DNA of 64,000 bases, taken from NCBI GenBank assembly GCA_000752035.1, contig CCFE01000011.1:2501-66500 (forward strand). The letters run 5' to 3'. Numbering within the stretch: the first letter of the stretch is position 1; each line of letters opens with the position of its first letter. Under the pieces are notes generated by a model, which had not been told where the DNA came from, ran no database searches, and was given only the letters and a program-made list of their open reading frames with translations. Made by a program: the position numbers and the translations under genes. Source of the stretch: Bacillus rubiinfantis (GTDB lineage Bacteria > Bacillota > Bacilli > Bacillales > Cytobacillaceae). This document shows, one piece after another, positions 52,307 to 60,958 of the stretch.

Positions 52307-53260
52307 ATGCAATATCCATTGTCACCAGATGTAAAACCTGAATTTTGTACAACAGGAACATATATGAGACTACCTGCTGCCAATGAAAAGGCAAAATTAG
52401 CGATTGTTGGCCTGCCTTTTGATACAGCTGCATCCTTTCGCGTAGGGGCTCGTTTTGCTCCACAAGCAATCCGCCAGGCATCAATGACACTGTTTCCCTA
52501 TCATCCAATTCATAAAGTCTATCCCTTTGACGATTGTAATGCCATTGATATTGGCGATGTTTCCGTCATTCCCCACAATATTCATCGCAGCTACGAAGTC
52601 ATTGAAAAGGCAATGAGAGAGCTGATGGAAAAAGGCATCGTACCGATCGGTATTGGCGGCGACCATTCGGTTACGCTTGCTAATCTCCGTGCAGCAGCAA
52701 AGGTGTATGGACCTGTTGCCCTAATTCATTTTGATTCCCACACCGATACATGGGATACGTATTATGATGAAAAATATTGGCATGGCTCGCCATTCATCCG
52801 TGCATATGAAGAAGGTCTGCTTATTCCTGATAAAGTATTTCAGATTGGAATTCGCGGGACATTGAATCATCCGGGAGACATTGAGGCAAGTACAGATTTA
52901 GGGTACCATGTTATCACAACTCCAGAATTAAAAGAACGTGGTTGTGAAAATATTATCCAGGAAATGGAGCAAAAAATCGGCAATACCCCCGTCTTTCTCA
53001 GCTTTGATATCGACTTTGTGGACCCGTCTTGTGCTCCCGGCACTGGAACGCTTGAAGTCGGCGGGTTAAACAGTTTTGAAACTTTACAGATAATTCGTTC
53101 CTTAACTGCGTTTAATTTTATCGGGTATGATCTTGTCGAAGTGCTGCCCCCATACGATCCCACACAAATTACTTCACTGCTGGCAGCAACCATTATTCAC
53201 GACTTTGCCAGCCTGACGGCACTAAAAAGCAAAAAAGTCGAAGCTAACCAGGCAAGGTAA
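52307..53260 (+). CDS. speB: Agmatinase-family ureohydrolase
   Basis: This is a 317-residue ureohydrolase with all Mn ligands: GGDHSVT, HFDSHTDTW and SFDIDFVDPSCAPGTGT. GGGAGGA seven bases upstream selects the ATG at 52307; the frame from 52244 overlaps the sigma-54 promoter. Agmatinase yields putrescine and urea, feeding the putrescine genes on both sides. The loop HGSPFIRAYEEGLL is also seen in guanidinobutyrases, which give GABA directly, so 4-guanidinobutyrate is an alternative substrate; both fit the regulon. Confidence 0.88.
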   Translation: MQYPLSPDVKPEFCTTGTYMRLPAANEKAKLAIVGLPFDTAASFRVGARFAPQAIRQASMTLFPYHPIHKVYPFDDCNAIDIGDVSVIPHNIHRSYEVIEKAMRELMEKGIVPIGIGGDHSVTLANLRAAAKVYGPVALIHFDSHTDTWDTYYDEKYWHGSPFIRAYEEGLLIPDKVFQIGIRGTLNHPGDIEASTDLGYHVITTPELKERGCENIIQEMEQKIGNTPVFLSFDIDFVDPSCAPGTGTLEVGGLNSFETLQIIRSLTAFNFIGYDLVEVLPPYDPTQITSLLAATIIHDFASLTALKSKKVEANQAR

Positions 53261-53266
53261 AAAAGC

Positions 53267-53298
53267 AAAGGAGGAACAAGCCCTGTTGTTCCTCCTTT
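53267..53298. terminator. Bidirectional terminator between speB and the second puuP-like gene
   Basis: AAAGGAGGAACAA (53267-53279) pairs perfectly with TTGTTCCTCCTTT (53286-53298) around a six-base loop. Confidence 0.85.
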
Positions 53299-53303
53299 CT
53301 CAT

Positions 53304-54656
53304 TTATAACGGTGTATCGCGATCAGCATCTTCAAAGGCAAAATCGGCAATCTTCACTTTAAAAAACTTCGTTTGGAAGACGAGATAGATAAATCCAATA
53401 ATAATCCAGACGATTCCGCCAATTAAGGCATCTGCTTGTAAATTAACCCACAAGATTCCTGTTGCTGCTGCCCCAAGGATGGGCATAATCACGTATGCAA
53501 AAATATCCTTCCCGGTTTTAAACTTCTTCTGACGAAAAACAAAATAAGCAATGACAGATAAATTTACGAATGTAAAGGCAATTAAGGCCCCAAAGTTAAT
53601 AAACGAGGTAATCAATTCTAAGCTCGGTGAAATGGCTAGCAACGAAACAAAGCCGACAATAATAACATTAAAAGTTGGGGTTCTAAATTTAGGATGTACA
53701 TACCCAAACACCCTCCTAGGCAAAACACCGTTCCGTCCCATAACATATAGAAGCCGGGAAACACTCGCATGAGAGGCTAGTCCGGAGGCAACAGTGGCCG
53801 CAAAGGCACCCGCTAGAAAAATCAGCTGAAACACGGTTCCTCCTACATATAAACCAATTTCCGGAAGGGTATCGTCTGTCACTTTAAAACTGGAGACATC
53901 AGGAAATAAGGCTTGAGCAAAATAGCCGGCAACAAAAAAGATTGCACCGCCGATGAACACCGTCAGCATGATGGCCCGCGGCAAAGTCTTTTGATCAACC
54001 GCTTCCTCCGCATACATCGTTACCGCGTCAAACCCGATAAAGGAGAAGCAAACGACCGTTGCCCCTGTCAAGACAGCGCTGAGCTGAACATTAGAATGAA
54101 ACAACGGCTCTGTCGTAAAGATGGTCCCATGTCCCATACCTTGAGATAGCTTTAAGAAGGCTAAGACAATAAACGCCCCGATGAGAACAATTTCAAACAC
54201 AACCAAGATTGAATTCAAATTAGATGTTTTTCCCATACTCCAGGCATTGATTGCGGTAACAGCGGCTACATAGACAACAACCCAAACCCAAGCCGGCACC
54301 TCAGGAAAGACAGATACCATGTAAATTCTAATGATTAAGGCATTGACCATTGGCAGCAGGATATAATCTAGCAGCGACGCCCAGCCCACTAAAAAGCCAA
54401 GATGTGGATTGATGGTTTCCCTTGTGTACGTATAGGCCGAACCAGCAGTAGGGAAGACACGAACCATTTTTCCGTAGCTAATTGCTGTAAACAACATCAC
54501 AACTAAAGCAGTAAGATAGGCCAGCGGTACAACCCCATTGGTTTCCTCTGAAACAATTCCGAACGTATCAAACACAACCGTTGGCGTCATATAACCTAAG
54601 CCCAAACCAACAATTGCCCATAGCCCCAATGACCGTTTAAGTGAACCATTCTCCAA
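53304..54656 (-). CDS. Second PuuP-like APC permease
   Basis: The 450-residue, twelve-segment APC permease is homologous throughout to 50682-52022, for example SLGLWAIVGLGLGYMTPTVV, VFDTFGIVSEETNG, and GLASHASVSRLLYVMGRNGV. It has diverged in the substrate half (VTMYAEEAVDQKTLP versus VTTLSEETPNPEKTIP). It may import putrescine, agmatine, GABA or a related amine. It has its own sigma-54 promoter and two upstream dyads. Confidence 0.9.
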   Translation of the reverse strand: MENGSLKRSLGLWAIVGLGLGYMTPTVVFDTFGIVSEETNGVVPLAYLTALVVMLFTAISYGKMVRVFPTAGSAYTYTRETINPHLGFLVGWASLLDYILLPMVNALIIRIYMVSVFPEVPAWVWVVVYVAAVTAINAWSMGKTSNLNSILVVFEIVLIGAFIVLAFLKLSQGMGHGTIFTTEPLFHSNVQLSAVLTGATVVCFSFIGFDAVTMYAEEAVDQKTLPRAIMLTVFIGGAIFFVAGYFAQALFPDVSSFKVTDDTLPEIGLYVGGTVFQLIFLAGAFAATVASGLASHASVSRLLYVMGRNGVLPRRVFGYVHPKFRTPTFNVIIVGFVSLLAISPSLELITSFINFGALIAFTFVNLSVIAYFVFRQKKFKTGKDIFAYVIMPILGAAATGILWVNLQADALIGGIVWIIIGFIYLVFQTKFFKVKIADFAFEDADRDTPL

Positions 54657-54766
54657 TAGTATCTACCCCCAATTTTAATTGTTGAAAACCCTTTCATTTT
54701 CTTCAAACCCTTTGCTTCCTTAAGAATCACCACTTCTCTTTGTAAAGATTAATTATTAAAAATATT

Positions 54767-54783
54767 TGCAATTTTTATGCCAA
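54767..54783 (-). promoter_or_regulatory. Sigma-54 promoter of the second puuP-like gene
   Basis: The minus strand reads TTGGCAT-AAAAA-TTGCA, a -24/-12 element about 110 bp upstream of the start codon. Confidence 0.85.
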
Positions 54784-54835
54784 TTGCACGTTGGTTAAAA
54801 TAGGATGGGAGAATGATAGTTACCTATGGTAAACC

Positions 54836-54870
54836 TATGTAAAATTGCATAACCTACGCTATTTTGCATA
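54836..54870 (-). promoter_or_regulatory. Putative tandem enhancer dyads
   Basis: TATGTA-AAAT-TGCATA (54836-54851) and TACGCT-ATTT-TGCATA (54855-54870) are two imperfect dyads sharing the TGCATA half, 19 bp apart, 50-90 bp upstream of the promoter. This repeats the tandem arrangement at 46288-46323. Confidence 0.6.
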
Positions 54871-54900
54871 ACTCTTACAATCCATACACAAATCAAACGC

Positions 54901-54930
54901 AAAAAACAGCGAATCCAAAAGGAATCGCTG
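54901..54930 (-). terminator. Terminator of the SleB-like gene
   Basis: CAGCGAATCC (54907-54916) pairs, with one A-A mismatch, with GGAATCGCTG (54921-54930); on the minus strand six U follow. Confidence 0.8.
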
Positions 54931-54976
54931 CTTTTGCATAGAAATGATATATCTTTGTTACACTAATTGATAGATA

Positions 54977-55573
54977 TTACTTTGCAAACACATGGTTACC
55001 AATTTTTACAGTAACTTGTCTAGAGGCAACCCATTTACTTACCGCAGTTTTAGGATTATAGAAGAACAATGAACCGTTTCCTTTTCCTAGTAACGCGATC
55101 GCTTCATTGACAGCTCTTTTTGACTCAGCATCTGCCGGCTGATTAATCTGACCGTTTGCTACTGGAGTAAAGGCATAATATCCATTGGAAATTTGATAGA
55201 TAACGCCACGAACTGTATTAGGGAAATCTTTACTCATAAATACTCGGTTTAAGACAACCGTAGCAACCGCTACTTTACCAGCATACGGCTCCCCAACTGC
55301 TTCTGCTCTAACTAAGCGTGCTATTAAGTCTTTATCTGCTGCAGAAATCGGAGAGTTTGGCAGAGTCATATATCGCCCTGCAATCAGTGGTTTACTATTA
55401 TTAGCATTCATTAAATTTGTAACAGGAATACCGAATCCCTTTGCAATATTCCAATATGTTTCTCCATACTGAATCTTATGTGTTGTGGCTGCTTCCGTTG
55501 TTCCACTAAAGGTAAAACCTGATACTGAAAGAATTAACCCGGCTGCAATTACTAGTTTTTTTAATTTATTCAT
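54977..55573 (-). CDS. LysM plus SleB-like cell wall hydrolase, secreted
   Basis: The 198-residue protein starts MNKLKKLVIAAGLILSVSGF, a cleavable signal peptide, then one LysM repeat (HKIQYGETYWNIAKGFGIPV) and a Hydrolase_2 domain (DLIARLVRAEAVGEPYAGKV, with the catalytic Glu in RAEA). This domain occurs in SleB and CwlJ, which degrade spore cortex, so a cortex- or wall-lytic role is likely. AGGAGG eight bases upstream selects the ATG at 55573; the open frame extends 35 codons further but without signal or ribosome site. Confidence 0.9.
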   Translation of the reverse strand: MNKLKKLVIAAGLILSVSGFTFSGTTEAATTHKIQYGETYWNIAKGFGIPVTNLMNANNSKPLIAGRYMTLPNSPISAADKDLIARLVRAEAVGEPYAGKVAVATVVLNRVFMSKDFPNTVRGVIYQISNGYYAFTPVANGQINQPADAESKRAVNEAIALLGKGNGSLFFYNPKTAVSKWVASRQVTVKIGNHVFAK

Positions 55574-55924
55574 TTGATAACCTCCTAGATTCATTGCCGT
55601 TTCTCTATCTATAAGGCTATCAGTTGTAACATTGTTATTCATTAGCCAAAATGTGGTAACACAATGAAGCATACACAATTGACGATTATGACAACGTTTT
55701 TCTCACCAAAGGAATATTTATCCTTATTAGTATTGTTTCATAAAAGCCCCTCCCATGGGTAAATAAGCCTGTTTTATTACGAAATATTTCAGAGTTGTAA
55801 CGAAAGTGATTCAGAATATTCCCTTTATTTTCACGAAATTGTCAACATTTTTTACAGAACTTTTTAAAGAATATCAGGTGAAACTTGGGTAAAATAATAA
55901 TGAAGGAAAAAAGGAGGAATAATC
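55574..55924. other. Intergenic region between sleB-like and dps genes
   Basis: This 351-bp AT-rich gap holds the divergent control regions of both genes. I see no ORF, no perfect -35/-10 pair, and no PerR or Fur box that I would defend. Nothing else was found. Confidence 0.5.
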
Positions 55925-56371
55925 GTGGAAAATCAATTAGCGACAGTACTTAACAAACAAATTGCCAATTGGTCAGTCCTGTATACGAAATTACATAACT
56001 ACCACTGGTATGTAAAAGGAGAGCAATTCTTCACATTGCATGCTAAATTTGAAGAGTTTTACAATGAAGCAGGTACAAATGTAGATGAATTAGCAGAGCG
56101 TCTTCTTGCTATTGGTGGCAACCCAGTTGCAACAATGAAAGAGTGCTTGGAAATTGCCTCAGTTAAGGAGGCAACTGGCAACGAATCGGCAACAGAAATG
56201 GTTCAATCCGTCATCAATGATTTCTCTATTATTATTGGTGAACTTAAAGAAGGAATGAGCCTTGCTGAAGAACAAAATGATGAAACAACTGGTGACATGC
56301 TGCTTGCGATTCATTCAGGCCTAGAAAAGCATGTTTGGATGCTGACTGCTTTTCTTGGAAAAGCAATCTAA
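55925..56371 (+). CDS. Dps/MrgA-family ferritin-like DNA-protection protein
   Basis: The 148-residue four-helix protein has LYTKLHNYHWYVKGEQFFTLHAKFEE cut here to its key part NYHWYVKGEQFFTLH, then NVDELAERLLAIGG; the His, Asp and Glu ferroxidase ligands of Dps dimers are present. Dps stores iron and protects DNA from peroxide. The start is GTG behind AAGGAGGAA. It is monocistronic, with a terminator just after the stop. Confidence 0.95.
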   Translation: MENQLATVLNKQIANWSVLYTKLHNYHWYVKGEQFFTLHAKFEEFYNEAGTNVDELAERLLAIGGNPVATMKECLEIASVKEATGNESATEMVQSVINDFSIIIGELKEGMSLAEEQNDETTGDMLLAIHSGLEKHVWMLTAFLGKAI

Positions 56372-56379
56372 ACCAAGTA

Positions 56380-56412
56380 AAAGAGCTTCTCAATTAGGGA
56401 AGCTCTTTTTTA
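56380..56412. terminator. Bidirectional terminator between dps and the NCS2 permease gene
   Basis: AAAGAGCTTC and GAAGCTCTTT form a ten-bp stem starting at 56380, followed by TTTTTAT on the plus strand. Confidence 0.88.
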
Positions 56413-57780
56413 TTAATGACCGTTATTCGAGTAGTGACGAACACGTTCAGAGTATGGCTGCCGACTTTCAGGTAACTGCTGAAGAACCCCCATTTTGGTC
56501 TCTTGTTCAAGCTTCTCCCAATTGATCATGTTTTCCATGATAACTGCCAAGATAATTCCCATTAACATGCCGCTGCTTAAAAGAGGTCGTATTAACAGAG
56601 GGATAGACGCAAACATATCCGCAGGAATATTCATAATGGCAATCCCTACTAACACAGGGGCTGCAATACGATAAATTGTTTTTTGGTTAAACTTGATTCC
56701 TTCCAAATTGGAGAGGGCACCGCTAAACAATTGCAAATAAGCCACAAAGAGCACAGCATAACCAACACTTATCGGTAAAGTGGAAAAAAGATGACTTAGT
56801 GGCGGAACCAATCCAAGAATCGTAAACAGCACTGCCCCGATGATCATCGGCATTCGCTCAAACAGCATGGTCGATTGCAAGAAACCAAGGGAAGATACAT
56901 ATGGTGCATACGGAACGATTCCAAACAAACCAGAAACAACCGAATTCATTCCTGTTAACACGAAAGAGTTCCGGTATTGGCTATCTGAAGTAGTTGTCTT
57001 CAGTAATAGTTCAACCCCTTTTACGGAAGCAATCGTATTGGTTGTATTCACCAAACCCGTTATCACGGCCAGCATAATCAGGCCAAGGCTGAACGTCGGC
57101 CTTCCCCAGGGAAACAGGTTAAAAAGCTTAGTCGTTACATGTTCAGTTGTCCCTGTACTTGGAAAAAAGACAGCATAAATAATCCAACCAACAACAATAC
57201 CAATCAAAATCGAAAAATTCCGCAGTGCTTTTGGGCCTTTAAGATTAAGCCAGACCGTTAAAACAATTAAAAATAACGAAAGACCTGCCGTTGGGAGCTG
57301 AATCTCACCTCCGGTTGTCAACCCAAGCATACCTTTTGTAAACATAACAATTAGTTGGCAAGCAAGCAAAAACAATACCGTACTCATAACTACAGGGGTA
57401 AACAAACGCTGGAGTAAATTACCGATTCCCAAAGCGCCTAATATCATGACCAAAAGCCCGGAAATAATAATTCCTATCGCTATTCCGCCGCCAAGCTCGG
57501 AAACACTAATACCGGCAGAGGAGGCAGATGCACTTAAGCTCAAAATAGCTCCCCACCATAAACCAGACTGCCCTTCCATCAATGGATATTTATGACCAAA
57601 GAACGCCTGAAAAATACAAGCAACCCCCGTATAGATAAACGATCTCTGTAGTGCACTAGCCACTTCAACTGCTGACAAATCAAACGCAGTCCCGATGGTC
57701 AACGGAATAACAACAGTATTGGCAAACATAAAAAACAACCACTGCAAACCAGCAAAAAAATGTGTTGATTTCGCTAGCAT
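56413..57780 (-). CDS. NCS2 family nucleobase permease (uracil/xanthine type)
   Basis: The 455-residue protein has about twelve to fourteen hydrophobic segments and a hydrophilic C-terminal tail. NCS2 features include the QSGLWWGAIL segment, and the motif region VNTTNTIASVKGVE. It resembles uracil/xanthine permeases but lacks the textbook QN..G signature in my reading, so the substrate is open. GAGGGGGGAGAC precedes the ATG. It appears monocistronic; the XdhC/MocA genes for a purine-type hydroxylase are 25 kb away and not linked. Confidence 0.85.
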   Translation of the reverse strand: MLAKSTHFFAGLQWLFFMFANTVVIPLTIGTAFDLSAVEVASALQRSFIYTGVACIFQAFFGHKYPLMEGQSGLWWGAILSLSASASSAGISVSELGGGIAIGIIISGLLVMILGALGIGNLLQRLFTPVVMSTVLFLLACQLIVMFTKGMLGLTTGGEIQLPTAGLSLFLIVLTVWLNLKGPKALRNFSILIGIVVGWIIYAVFFPSTGTTEHVTTKLFNLFPWGRPTFSLGLIMLAVITGLVNTTNTIASVKGVELLLKTTTSDSQYRNSFVLTGMNSVVSGLFGIVPYAPYVSSLGFLQSTMLFERMPMIIGAVLFTILGLVPPLSHLFSTLPISVGYAVLFVAYLQLFSGALSNLEGIKFNQKTIYRIAAPVLVGIAIMNIPADMFASIPLLIRPLLSSGMLMGIILAVIMENMINWEKLEQETKMGVLQQLPESRQPYSERVRHYSNNGH

Positions 57781-57893
57781 TGTCTCCCCCCTCTAATTTT
57801 TTCCCAACACAGTATGATTACTTTTTAAGTTACACCAATTGTTTATAGTTTTAAAGGAATAACTTATAATTCCGAAAAAAGTACAATATAAAA

Positions 57894-57924
57894 ATAAAAA
57901 AGAGAAGAGACTCATCTTGTCTCT
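57894..57924 (-). terminator. Terminator overlapping the bdbC stop
   Basis: AGAGAC (57906-57911) pairs with GTCTCT (57919-57924), with further AGAG/CTCT pairing outside; on the minus strand a U-rich tract follows. Confidence 0.7.
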
Positions 57925-58328
57925 CCCCTTTGACGGAGTGCGAAAATAACCATCCAAACTGTAATCAGTAAAAATGCCGTAAATGCCAGCATCGGTATCG
58001 TAATAAATCCGAACCAATTTAAATAATCTTTGGAACAGGGAACACCGCTTGTACATACTTCAAATTGCTTCAGAGCTGGAAGTTTTTGCAGCAGCGTATG
58101 ATATCCTGAGAGCAGCATGCCAATAATCGAAAATGGCAGTACATATATATAGCTGCTGCGATCACTGCGATAAACTGCAATTCCAAGAATAATCACTAAG
58201 GGATACATCAGTATCCGTTGATACCAGCACAATGTACATGGAATATAATGCATGACCTCACTAAAATATAAGCTGCCAAGTGTGGCCGTTATGGCAGTAA
58301 TCCAGGCGAGAAGCAAGGACTTATACAT
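57912..58328 (-). CDS. bdbC: Disulphide bond formation protein (DsbB family)
   Basis: The 138-residue membrane protein has four hydrophobic segments with the quinone-linked CxxC in IPCTLCWYQR and a second Cys pair in VCTSGVPCSKD, the DsbB/BdbC layout. It reoxidises its thiol-oxidase partner, encoded immediately upstream. AAAGGAGA six bases upstream selects the ATG at 58328, one base after the bdbD stop; the frame starting at 58355 would overlap bdbD and has no ribosome site. Confidence 0.95.
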   Translation of the reverse strand: MYKSLLLAWITAITATLGSLYFSEVMHYIPCTLCWYQRILMYPLVIILGIAVYRSDRSSYIYVLPFSIIGMLLSGYHTLLQKLPALKQFEVCTSGVPCSKDYLNWFGFITIPMLAFTAFLLITVWMVIFALRQRGETR

Positions 58329-58329
58329 A

Positions 58330-59043
58330 TTACTTCTCCTTTGCCGCTTTCTCAATCATTGCTTTTAGGTCATCCATCGTTTTACCTGTAAACAGCTTAC
58401 CGTTGACGAACAGTGTCGGTGTTCCGGTTACATTAAGTTTTTTAACATAATCCATATCTTTTTCCCAAGCCCCGACTGATTTCTTGTCTTTAAAATGGTT
58501 GACTACCTTTTCAACCTCTTGGTCATTTGCTACTTCTTTTAATGTATCAGCCAGGAATTGTTCCGTAAACACATCCGCTTTTTCTGCCTTTTCATCTTCT
58601 GGCTGTTTTTCGTAGAGAAGTTCATGGAACTTCCAGAATGTCTCGTTACCTAACTCATGGAACACTGACTCAGCAAATTGGGCTGAGCGTGTTGAATCGG
58701 TGTTAATAAACGAATCATGCATGAAATAGAACTTGGCCTTACCAGTATCAACAAACTCCTTTTGAATCTCAGGAACAACATTTAAGGAAAAATCTTTACA
58801 AGCCGGACATTTATAATCACCAAACTCAATAATCGCTACTGGGGCCGTCTCTTTCCCAAGAAATGGCTGATTGCTATAATCAATCTTGGTAACCTTGGTT
58901 GTTGCATTTTCTTCCTTTTTATCAGATTGATTGCTGATAAAAATAAACACTGCAATACAAACTGCTACAAGAGCAACCATCCAAAAAACAAATTTTGTCG
59001 TGGAATTCGTACCTTGCTTCGTATTTTTTTTCTTATTTGCCAT
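58330..59043 (-). CDS. bdbD: Thiol-disulphide oxidoreductase (DsbA-like)
   Basis: The 237-residue protein has a basic N-terminus, one membrane anchor (residues about 18-38) and an extracellular thioredoxin/DsbA fold with active site FGDYKCPACKDF and cis-Pro loop VTGTPTLFVNG. It introduces disulphides into secreted proteins, with BdbC as electron acceptor. AAAAGGAG precedes the ATG. The two genes form an operon. Confidence 0.95.
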   Translation of the reverse strand: MANKKKNTKQGTNSTTKFVFWMVALVAVCIAVFIFISNQSDKKEENATTKVTKIDYSNQPFLGKETAPVAIIEFGDYKCPACKDFSLNVVPEIQKEFVDTGKAKFYFMHDSFINTDSTRSAQFAESVFHELGNETFWKFHELLYEKQPEDEKAEKADVFTEQFLADTLKEVANDQEVEKVVNHFKDKKSVGAWEKDMDYVKKLNVTGTPTLFVNGKLFTGKTMDDLKAMIEKAAKEK

Positions 59044-59250
59044 ATTTAAACTCCTTTTTTAAAACTAGTATTATTGGAATATCTAATCTAAATCTGTATC
59101 CCAGCTAGTTTAAATATTACCTATATACCGTAATATTGCAAATAAAAACATAACTTTTTTCTCATAATAGAGTAAGGTAATCAGCAACTTTATAAATCCA
59201 ATTGGTCTTTGATAAAATAGTATCGACAACTGCATAAGGAGAATCAGACT

Positions 59251-60303
59251 ATGTCAGAAAGTAACTTAAAAGGTTTCATCGGAACTTACACAAAAGGGGA
59301 TAGCAAAGGAATTTACACGTTTACGTTAAATTCTGTTAAGGGAAAAATTGAAGAGGTTCGGTTAGCGGCAGAACTGGAGAACCCCACCTATTTAGCTATC
59401 AGCGAAGACAGTCGTTATCTTTACTCTGTCGTAAAAGCAGGAGATAGTGGTGGCGCAGCAGCATTTGCTATTAGCGAAACTGGTGAGCTGCGCGAACTTA
59501 ACCAGCAGCTTGCACCAGGAGCAGCACCATGTCATGTGAGTGTAAATCGAAATCGTTCATATCTTTTCAGCGTGAACTACCACAAAGGGGAAGTCGTCTC
59601 TCATCAGCTCGATAGTAACGGGGCAATACAACCCGCAGCCTCTGTCATCAAGCATGTGGGTCGTGGACCAGATCCAAGGCAGGATAAACCACATACACAT
59701 TATGCCGGACTAACTCCCGATCAACAATACCTTGCTGTCGTTGAGCTCGGTATTGATGCGCTCATCACATACAAAGTGAATGATAACGCAGTATTAACCA
59801 AGGAAAAACTACTTCCTCTAAAAGCCGGCAGCGGCCCACGGCACTTAGTCTTTCATCCGAGCGGAAAGTTTGCCTATATTATGACGGAATTTAGTTCTGA
59901 AGTTATTGTCCTCGATTATAATGAAGAAACGGGGCGGTTTACGGAGAAACAATATATCTCCACACTTCCAGATAATTTCCAAGAAAATAATCAAGGCAGT
60001 GCGATTCACATTTCCTCCGATGGCCGTTTTGTCTATGCCGGCAACCGCGGCCATAACAGTATAGCACTGTTTAGCGTCAATCAAGATAGTGGCGAGCTAC
60101 AATTCATAGAGCACACCTCAACAGAAGGGAATTGGCCGCGAGATTTTGCCTTAGATCCAAGCGAACGTTTTATCTTAGCTTCCAATCAAGAATCGGGGAA
60201 TTTGGTGTTATTCGCAAGAGATCAAGGTACAGGAAAATTGACCTTGCTTCAATCCGACATTTATGTTCCATATCCAGTGTGTGTGAAGTTTTTACATGGT
60301 TAG
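59251..60303 (+). CDS. Seven-bladed beta-propeller lactonase (6-phosphogluconolactonase-like)
   Basis: The 350-residue protein matches the lactonase_7 family of B. subtilis YkgB: GFIGTYTKGDSKGIYTFTL at the N-terminus, NPTYLAISEDSRYLYSV, GRGPDPRQDKPHTHYAGLTP and GSGPRHLVFHPSGKFAYI. Members hydrolyse 6-phosphogluconolactone or related lactones. AAGGAG precedes the ATG. It is monocistronic. Confidence 0.92.
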   Translation: MSESNLKGFIGTYTKGDSKGIYTFTLNSVKGKIEEVRLAAELENPTYLAISEDSRYLYSVVKAGDSGGAAAFAISETGELRELNQQLAPGAAPCHVSVNRNRSYLFSVNYHKGEVVSHQLDSNGAIQPAASVIKHVGRGPDPRQDKPHTHYAGLTPDQQYLAVVELGIDALITYKVNDNAVLTKEKLLPLKAGSGPRHLVFHPSGKFAYIMTEFSSEVIVLDYNEETGRFTEKQYISTLPDNFQENNQGSAIHISSDGRFVYAGNRGHNSIALFSVNQDSGELQFIEHTSTEGNWPRDFALDPSERFILASNQESGNLVLFARDQGTGKLTLLQSDIYVPYPVCVKFLHG

Positions 60304-60309
60304 GATTTA

Positions 60310-60342
60310 TCAGGATAAGCCTTGCTTATCCTGACTTTGTTT
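60310..60342 (+). terminator. Intrinsic terminator of the lactonase gene
   Basis: TCAGGATAAGC (60310-60320) pairs perfectly with GCTTATCCTGA (60324-60334) across a three-base loop, followed by CTTTGTTT. It ends where the convergent sugar transferase gene ends. Confidence 0.88.
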
Positions 60343-60943
60343 ACATTGAGGCGTCGCCGCTGCCTTTAAAATCTTCCATGCTGCTATGATCCACTGCACT
60401 AATCCCTTCCTTTATAACAACCTTTTTAATCGTTAAAAACATGATTTTCAAATCCAAGCGAAGAGACTGATGGTCTACATACCAGACATCTAAGCGGAAT
60501 TTTTCTTCCCAGCTAAGCAAATTGCGCCCATTCACTTGTGCCCATCCCGTGATCCCAGGCTTTACCTCATGTCTTCTAGCTTGCTCTTTCGTATACAGTG
60601 GTAAATACTCCATTAATAACGGACGTGGTCCGACGAAACTCAGTTTTCCTGTCCATACATTAAATAGCTGCGGTAATTCATCTAAACTATATTTTCGTAA
60701 AAAATACCCAAGTCTTGTTATCCGTAATTCCTCTGGAATCATATTTCCTTCTTTATCGCGCTCATCTATCATCGTTCGAAATTTATAAATAAAAAAAGGC
60801 TTTTCATTAAGCCCCGGACGCATTTGTTTAAATAGTATCGGCGATCCCATTCTTACAAAAATCAGCCCCCCGATGATTACCATCAATGGGAATAGAAAGA
60901 CAATTAATAACGATGACCCAAGTAAATCAAATAATCTCTTCAC
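60341..60943 (-). CDS. Undecaprenyl-phosphate sugar phosphotransferase
   Basis: The 200-residue protein has an N-terminal membrane segment (RLFDLLGSSLLIVFLFPLMV) and the bacterial sugar transferase core: YKFRTM, SLDELPQLFNVWTGKLSFVG, PRPL and RHEVKPGITGWAQVNGR. It is the short PglC/EpsL-like form. Such enzymes place the first sugar phosphate on the lipid carrier. A GTG start follows GAGGAAAGTGAT. It is the last gene of a leftward glycan cluster whose rest lies outside the window. Confidence 0.94.
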   Translation of the reverse strand: MKRLFDLLGSSLLIVFLFPLMVIIGGLIFVRMGSPILFKQMRPGLNEKPFFIYKFRTMIDERDKEGNMIPEELRITRLGYFLRKYSLDELPQLFNVWTGKLSFVGPRPLLMEYLPLYTKEQARRHEVKPGITGWAQVNGRNLLSWEEKFRLDVWYVDHQSLRLDLKIMFLTIKKVVIKEGISAVDHSSMEDFKGSGDASM

Positions 60944-60958
60944 TCATGATCACTTTCC

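Noticed and set aside
57793..58056. 87-residue minus-strand frame
   Set aside because: It overlaps bdbC in another frame and runs past the terminator; no ribosome site.
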